Of a stretch of 9,795 nt of DNA, positions 6,381 to 9,795 are shown piece by piece. Position numbers and translations under genes: made by a program. Under the pieces are notes generated by a model. The model was not told the DNA's origin. It ran no database searches and saw only the letters and a list, made by a program, of their open reading frames with translations. This DNA is from JAKLKS01 sp964370855 (GTDB lineage Bacteria; Planctomycetota; JAJSAM01; JAKLKS01), in the NCBI GenBank assembly GCA_964370855.1, contig CAYJMF010000148.1, positions 1 to 9,795 on the forward strand, read 5' to 3'. How positions within the stretch are numbered: the first letter of the stretch is position 1; every line of letters starts with the position of its first letter.

Positions 6381-7697
6381 GTGGACAAGTTCGTGGTCGA
6401 GGGCGGGGCGAGGCTCGTGGGCGAAGTGCGCTGCGCCACCGCGAAGAACGCCGTCCTCCCCCTCATGGCCGCCACGCTCCTCACCGACGAGCCCTGCCGC
6501 CTGCTGGACGTCCCGCGGCTCTCCGACGTGGAGATGATGCGGAAGATCATCGGCGTCCTCGGGGTCGCGACGGAGTTCGACGCCGAGGGGGCCCTCTGCA
6601 CGAGACTCGTCGACGACTCCCCGCGGGAGGCCCCCTGGGAGCTCGTGCGGAAGATGCGCGCCTCCATCTCCGTGCTCGGCCCCCTCCTCGGGAAGCGCCG
6701 CGCCGCCCGGGTCTCCTTCCCCGGCGGCTGCGTCTTCGGCCACCGGCCCATCGACCTCCACATGAAGGGCCTCAGGGCCATCGGGGCGGACATCGAGGTG
6801 CGCGGCGGGTACGTGGAGGCCTCGGCCCCCTCCCTCCCCGGCGGCGAGGTCTTCCTCGGCGGCCCCTTCGGCTCCTCCGTCGGCGCCACCCAGAACGTGC
6901 TCATGGCGGCGGTGCTCGCGGAGGGGACGACGGTCATCGACGGGGCCGCCTGCGAGCCCGAGGTGACGGACCTCTGCCGGTTCCTCGGGGCCATGGGGGC
7001 GGAGATCGGCGGCATCGGCTCCCCCCGCCTGGTGGTCCGCGGCGTCGCCCGCCTCCACGGGGCGGTCCACCGCCCCATCCCGGACCGCATCGAGGCGGGG
7101 ACCTTCGTGGCCGCCGCGGTCCTCACGGACGGCGAGGTGACCATCCGCAACTGCCGCCCCGACCACCTCCGCGCCGCCCTCGACAAGGCCGTGGAGATGG
7201 GCGGCGAGGTGCGCCGGGTGGGGGACGACGCGGTCTTCGTGCGCCGCCAGAAGCCGCTCGCCCCGGCGGACATCGACACCCACGTCTACCCCGGCTTCCC
7301 CACGGACATGCAGGCCCAGTTCATGGTGCTCCAGACCCTCGCCCACGGAGTCTCCGTCACCACGGAGAAGATCTACCCCGACCGGTTCATGCACATCTCG
7401 GAACTCGCCCGCCTCGGCGCCCACGTCCGCAAGGAGGGCCCCAGCGCCATCGTGAGCGGCGTCCCGAAGCTCTCCGGGGCCCCCGTCATGGCGAGCGATC
7501 TCCGCGCGTCGGCGGCCCTCGTCCTCGGCGGCCTCGTCGCCGAGGGGGTCACCCAGATCCACCGCGTCTACCACATCGATCGCGGCTACGAGCGCATCGA
7601 GGAGAAGTTCGCCGGCCTCGGCGGCCGCATCGTCCGCGCGAAGGACGACGACGAGGCGGCGGCCGTGGAGGCGGTGGCGGCGACGCAGAAGGCGTAG
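6381..7697 (+). CDS. murA: UDP-N-acetylglucosamine 1-carboxyvinyltransferase (MurA)
   Basis: This encodes a 438-residue cytoplasmic enzyme that transfers enolpyruvate from PEP to UDP-GlcNAc, the first committed step of peptidoglycan synthesis. It has the EPSP-synthase-type fold. Visible residues are Lys22-Asn23 in ATAKNAVLPL, the MRASISVLGPLLG segment near 92-104, the catalytic loop PGGCVFGHRPIDLH with Cys117 (equivalent to E. coli Cys115, the fosfomycin target), YPGFPTDMQAQ with Asp309 (the general-base Asp), and RFMHISELARLGA. Retention of Cys predicts fosfomycin sensitivity at the enzyme level. The GTG start has an ideal Shine-Dalgarno site. Length is slightly above the usual 417-425 because of an acidic/Ala-rich tail (420-438). 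The lipoprotein gene follows after 7 bases, so the two are probably co-transcribed. Confidence 0.96.
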   Translation: MDKFVVEGGARLVGEVRCATAKNAVLPLMAATLLTDEPCRLLDVPRLSDVEMMRKIIGVLGVATEFDAEGALCTRLVDDSPREAPWELVRKMRASISVLGPLLGKRRAARVSFPGGCVFGHRPIDLHMKGLRAIGADIEVRGGYVEASAPSLPGGEVFLGGPFGSSVGATQNVLMAAVLAEGTTVIDGAACEPEVTDLCRFLGAMGAEIGGIGSPRLVVRGVARLHGAVHRPIPDRIEAGTFVAAAVLTDGEVTIRNCRPDHLRAALDKAVEMGGEVRRVGDDAVFVRRQKPLAPADIDTHVYPGFPTDMQAQFMVLQTLAHGVSVTTEKIYPDRFMHISELARLGAHVRKEGPSAIVSGVPKLSGAPVMASDLRASAALVLGGLVAEGVTQIHRVYHIDRGYERIEEKFAGLGGRIVRAKDDDEAAAVEAVAATQKA

Positions 7698-7701
7698 GAG
7701 G
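7696..7701 (+). promoter_or_regulatory. Shine-Dalgarno site of the lipoprotein gene, overlapping murA stop
   Basis: AGGAGG begins inside the murA TAG stop and ends 3 bases before the GTG at 7705. The tight spacing is unusual but suggests translational coupling to murA. Confidence 0.55.
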
Positions 7702-7704
7702 GGA

Positions 7705-8739
7705 GTGGCCTCTCTCGCGCCGTCGCGCCCGCTGACTCGGACGCGGAACCCGGCGGTCGCGGCCTTCATGATCCTTCTTCTGGCCTCCTGCGGCCGGTCC
7801 CCTACCGTCCCCCCCGTGCGGCCCACCCCCTCCCCTTTCCTCTTTGCCCCTGCCGCCACTGAGCCGGCGCCGCAGGCGCCCCAGCCGGAGGCGGTTCCCG
7901 GGGACGACGGCGACGAGAGCCTCGACGCCGCCGACCAGTACGCCGACCTCCGGCGGCGGTGGCCCGCCTCCTACTCCATCGACCCCGATGCCCTCGACCT
8001 CGTCCGGGACTCCTTCCCGGAGACGGGGGTCGGGGCCCCGGACCCGGAAACCGGGATTGCCTTCGACAGGGTCGCCCTCCTCGGGCGCGTCCCCACGGAG
8101 GAGGGGGGCGAAGCCCGCATCGTGGAAGTGAGGCGCGCGATCTACGGGATGCTCTGCCCCCGGGGCCTGAGTGACGTCCTCCTTTTCGACGGGGACGGGG
8201 TGCTGGTGGACTGGATTCCCCACTGGGCCGCGGACGCGGTCCGGCTCGACGAGGGAGGAGTGCTTCGGAACTCCCAGGGCCCGGTGGTCGTCACCCGGCA
8301 GGGACTCCGGGGGTGGGTCCGCTGCTGGGACATGCCCGGGGGAGACGAGGAGCACACGCACGATCCCCCCGGGGAAACGGCGGAACCGGCGGAACTCGCG
8401 GATCTCGAGGCCCTCCGCCGGGTCCGCCTCCTTCCGTGCCATCGCGGTGCCGGGGAGTTCCCGATCCGGGCGACCCTCGTCGGTTGGGTCGGGGACCTGG
8501 CCGTCATCGACAACGGGCGGGACGTCCTCGTGCTCGACGGGCAGGGGACCCTGGTCGGGTGCGTCCTCGACCGGCACTGCCCCGAGGTCCGCATCGAGGG
8601 CGAGGGGACCGTCGTGGTGGGAGAACGGGTGTCGGCGAAGGTGGGGCCCCTCGGTTTCCTCCTGACCGGGGCTCAGGTCCTGGCACCGGAACTGGCGGAC
8701 TCCGATCCGTGCGGCAGGTACACGCTGGACCCACCCTAG
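7705..8739 (+). CDS. Predicted lipoprotein with internal duplication, function unknown
   Basis: This encodes 344 residues and is not recognised as a known family. The N-terminus is a lipoprotein signal peptide: a basic stretch with Arg at 8, 12 and 14, a hydrophobic core (PAVAAFMILLLA, 16-27) and the lipobox LASC with Cys29, predicting lipid anchoring on the outside of the inner membrane. A Pro/Ala-rich tether covers about 33-66. The globular part shows two related units. One is around 140-205 with DVLLFDGDGVLVDW (157-170); the other is around 255-319 with DVLVLDGQGTLVGC (273-286). An acidic, His-containing spacer lies between them (about 213-235). Further Cys residues are at 151, 207, 245, 286, 292 and 336. 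The start could also be ATG 7768, which would leave a very short signal peptide. It lies 7 bases after murA, so an envelope role is plausible. Confidence 0.75.
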   Translation: MASLAPSRPLTRTRNPAVAAFMILLLASCGRSPTVPPVRPTPSPFLFAPAATEPAPQAPQPEAVPGDDGDESLDAADQYADLRRRWPASYSIDPDALDLVRDSFPETGVGAPDPETGIAFDRVALLGRVPTEEGGEARIVEVRRAIYGMLCPRGLSDVLLFDGDGVLVDWIPHWAADAVRLDEGGVLRNSQGPVVVTRQGLRGWVRCWDMPGGDEEHTHDPPGETAEPAELADLEALRRVRLLPCHRGAGEFPIRATLVGWVGDLAVIDNGRDVLVLDGQGTLVGCVLDRHCPEVRIEGEGTVVVGERVSAKVGPLGFLLTGAQVLAPELADSDPCGRYTLDPP

Positions 8740-8803
8740 GGGGGGAGGGCCTGCCGGGCGCGCTGGAGAGTCCCGTGCCAGGGGCCAGGACCAGCCGACC
8801 GGA
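8740..8803. other. Convergent intergenic gap, no clear terminator
   Basis: These 64 bases lie between the convergent lipoprotein and right-end genes. They open with a 7-base G run. I found no hairpin longer than 4-5 bp and no T-run. Confidence 0.5.
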
Positions 8804-9460
8804 TCATCTCACGAGGATGTCATCCTCGCCCCTCGATGGATCGACGAGGCCGAGACGTATGTCGGAGCGCCCGGTCATCGCCCACATGTGGCGCAGAGCT
8901 TCCAGAAGCCGATTCCTCGCTGCGATGTCCATCCCATCGGCGGTGAAGTCCTGCTGCTCCCACCAGAAGTAGTTCAGGAACATGGACTCGTGGTTCAGCG
9001 ACGTCTCCCCCAGGACGTCAAAGCCCGAGTATGCGAGCGCCTTCTCGAGCCCGAGGAAGTACCCCTTGAGGTCGCGGGCGGTAAGGAGGCACGGCTCTCG
9101 GGGAATCGCTCCCCGGTAGCCCTCTCCGAAGTACGCCGCCGTCACTTCGATGAGCCCGGCGATGTGCCCGTTGAATTCCGCGAGCTCCTCCGCGGGCACC
9201 CAGAGCTCCTCGTGGACGCGGCTGCCCACCACGCGGCGCTCGAACCTCTCGGCATACCCGTCGTCCACCCCGAAGCGGGTGACCAACCCGGCGAGAGAGC
9301 ACGTCCCGGTGTTCCACTCCCGTGCGATCTGCCGGGCGTACTCCCCGTTCAGCACCGGGTAGAAGATCGGCTGATCGGGAAGCCGAGGCGGGAACGCGCG
9401 CATGCCCGACCGGTAGATGAGGAGCAACTCCTCCAGGCCGACCGGGCGGAACAGGATCAC
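8804..9460 (-). CDS. Uncharacterised protein; N-terminal half resembles 'ADP-ribosylation/crystallin J1'-labelled family
   Basis: This encodes 218 residues with no signal peptide or membrane segment. Residues 1-118 contain LFRPVGLEELLLIYRSG (3-19), AFPPRLPDQPIFYPVLNGEY (22-41), ARQIAREWNT, VTRFGVDDGYAERF and ELWVPAEELAEFNGHIAGLI (85-104). This matches my memory of small bacterial proteins labelled 'ADP-ribosylation/crystallin J1', which usually end about there. Residues 125-218 form an extra segment (LTARDLKGYFLGLEKALAYS, LNHESMFLNYFWWEQQDFTA, RLLEALRHMWAMTGRSDIRL) that I do not recognise; it is aromatic-rich and looks helical. The label itself is poorly supported, so no enzymatic function is claimed. 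GTG 9458-9460 is chosen because AGGTGG lies 12 bases upstream and the conserved sequence starts there. The frame upstream runs into the repeat and is not protein-like. Base composition is somewhat less GC-extreme than the neighbours, which could reflect transfer. Confidence 0.75.
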   Translation of the reverse strand: MILFRPVGLEELLLIYRSGMRAFPPRLPDQPIFYPVLNGEYARQIAREWNTGTCSLAGLVTRFGVDDGYAERFERRVVGSRVHEELWVPAEELAEFNGHIAGLIEVTAAYFGEGYRGAIPREPCLLTARDLKGYFLGLEKALAYSGFDVLGETSLNHESMFLNYFWWEQQDFTADGMDIAARNRLLEALRHMWAMTGRSDIRLGLVDPSRGEDDILVR

Positions 9461-9472
9461 GGGCGAACCGTA

Positions 9473-9478
9473 CCACCT
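9473..9478 (-). promoter_or_regulatory. Possible Shine-Dalgarno site of the right-end gene
   Basis: AGGTGG on the minus strand, 12 bases before the GTG at 9458-9460. The spacing is slightly long. It supports this start over in-frame extensions into the repeat. Confidence 0.4.
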
Positions 9479-9480
9479 GC

Positions 9481-9795
9481 CGGAGGGTTCCGCTCCCTGC
9501 TTCCCCCGGTGGTGGACTCCCGCGCGTGGTTGTAGAGGCACCCCACCGAGGGGGGCGGTGGCTCGTCGAGGGTGGGGGGCGGGGTCGCACCCCGGGGGGA
9601 GGGGGGGGAAAGCGGGCGACTCCCGGAAGGACGAAGAACCGGGACGGCCGTCTTTCGGAGTTCCGTGAAGGGGAAGGGGTAAGGAGGAATTCCCCCCCCC
9701 CATTCCCCACATGAAAACTGGAAAGAGCGGACCGTTCGGACCTCCTGGCCGTTGACCCTCCAACGCGCCCGTTTCGTGAGGGTCCGGTCCGGGAC
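9481..9795 (-). repeat. Right copy of the flanking inverted repeat family (intergenic)
   Basis: Reading the minus strand from 9795, this region follows the left copy in the same block order. The blocks are 9759-9785, 9749-9756 (GTCAACGG), 9715-9750, 9558-9591 and the core at 9508-9521, with looser homology to 9481. It lacks the G/A tandem insert and the second hairpin arm seen on the left. It holds a 10-base C run at 9692-9701 and a G-rich stretch at about 9592-9608. No gene is supported here. Any promoter for the adjacent minus-strand gene would have to lie in this repeat; none was recognised. Confidence 0.7.

Noticed and set aside
8804..9763. Right-end gene extended to 319 residues
   Set aside because: The first ~100 codons fall in the intergenic repeat and translate to Pro/Gly-rich sequence; a GTG with a plausible ribosome site lies at the start of conserved sequence.
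1..9795. Composite transposon or linear replicon with terminal inverted repeats
   Set aside because: There is no transposase, target-site duplication or replication gene, the interior is housekeeping, and the repeats are diverged in blocks. A dispersed repeat at contig ends is simpler.

Overview
The window is very GC-rich (well over 70% G+C by eye) with gene-dense, mostly polycistronic bacterial coding. It looks like a chromosomal segment of a Planctomycetota-like bacterium. The main taxonomic hint is a TPR protein carrying two RNA-polymerase-alpha C-terminal-type domains, an architecture I associate with planctomycetes from memory. The housekeeping genes (asnS, ruvA, murA) argue for a chromosome rather than a plasmid or phage. 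Lineage is an inference; no rRNA or marker search was possible.

Layout. Positions 1-391 hold a structured intergenic repeat: a four-copy 11-bp G-rich tandem array and a perfect 26-bp inverted repeat. A related copy lies inverted at about 9481-9795, so the window is bounded by two inward-facing members of one repeat family. Positions 505-4891 form a minus-strand operon read right to left: TPR/dual alpha-CTD protein, ruvA, asnS, moxR. The ruvA start codon directly abuts an uninterrupted 25-base C tract, asnS may be leaderless, and moxR overlaps asnS by the tetranucleotide GTGA. Positions 4892-5037 are a divergent promoter region. On the plus strand follow an MFS transporter of the MJ1317-like type (5038-6246), murA (6381-7697) and, 7 bases later, an unrecognised lipoprotein with an internal duplication (7705-8739). 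A minus-strand 218-residue protein (8804-9460) converges on the lipoprotein gene. Its N-terminal half resembles proteins often labelled 'ADP-ribosylation/crystallin J1' and its second half is unrecognised. It starts next to the right-hand repeat.

How the parts fit. The minus-strand operon combines information processing (Holliday-junction resolution, Asn-tRNA charging, a possible transcription-associated scaffold) with a MoxR AAA+ chaperone whose usual DUF58/VWA partners are absent here. The plus-strand pair links the first committed step of peptidoglycan synthesis with an envelope lipoprotein. The most unusual signals are the flanking repeat family with its palindrome, the C25 tract at the ruvA start, the dual alpha-CTD TPR protein, and the two unknown proteins at the right end. 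I saw no CRISPR array, transposase, tRNA or rRNA.
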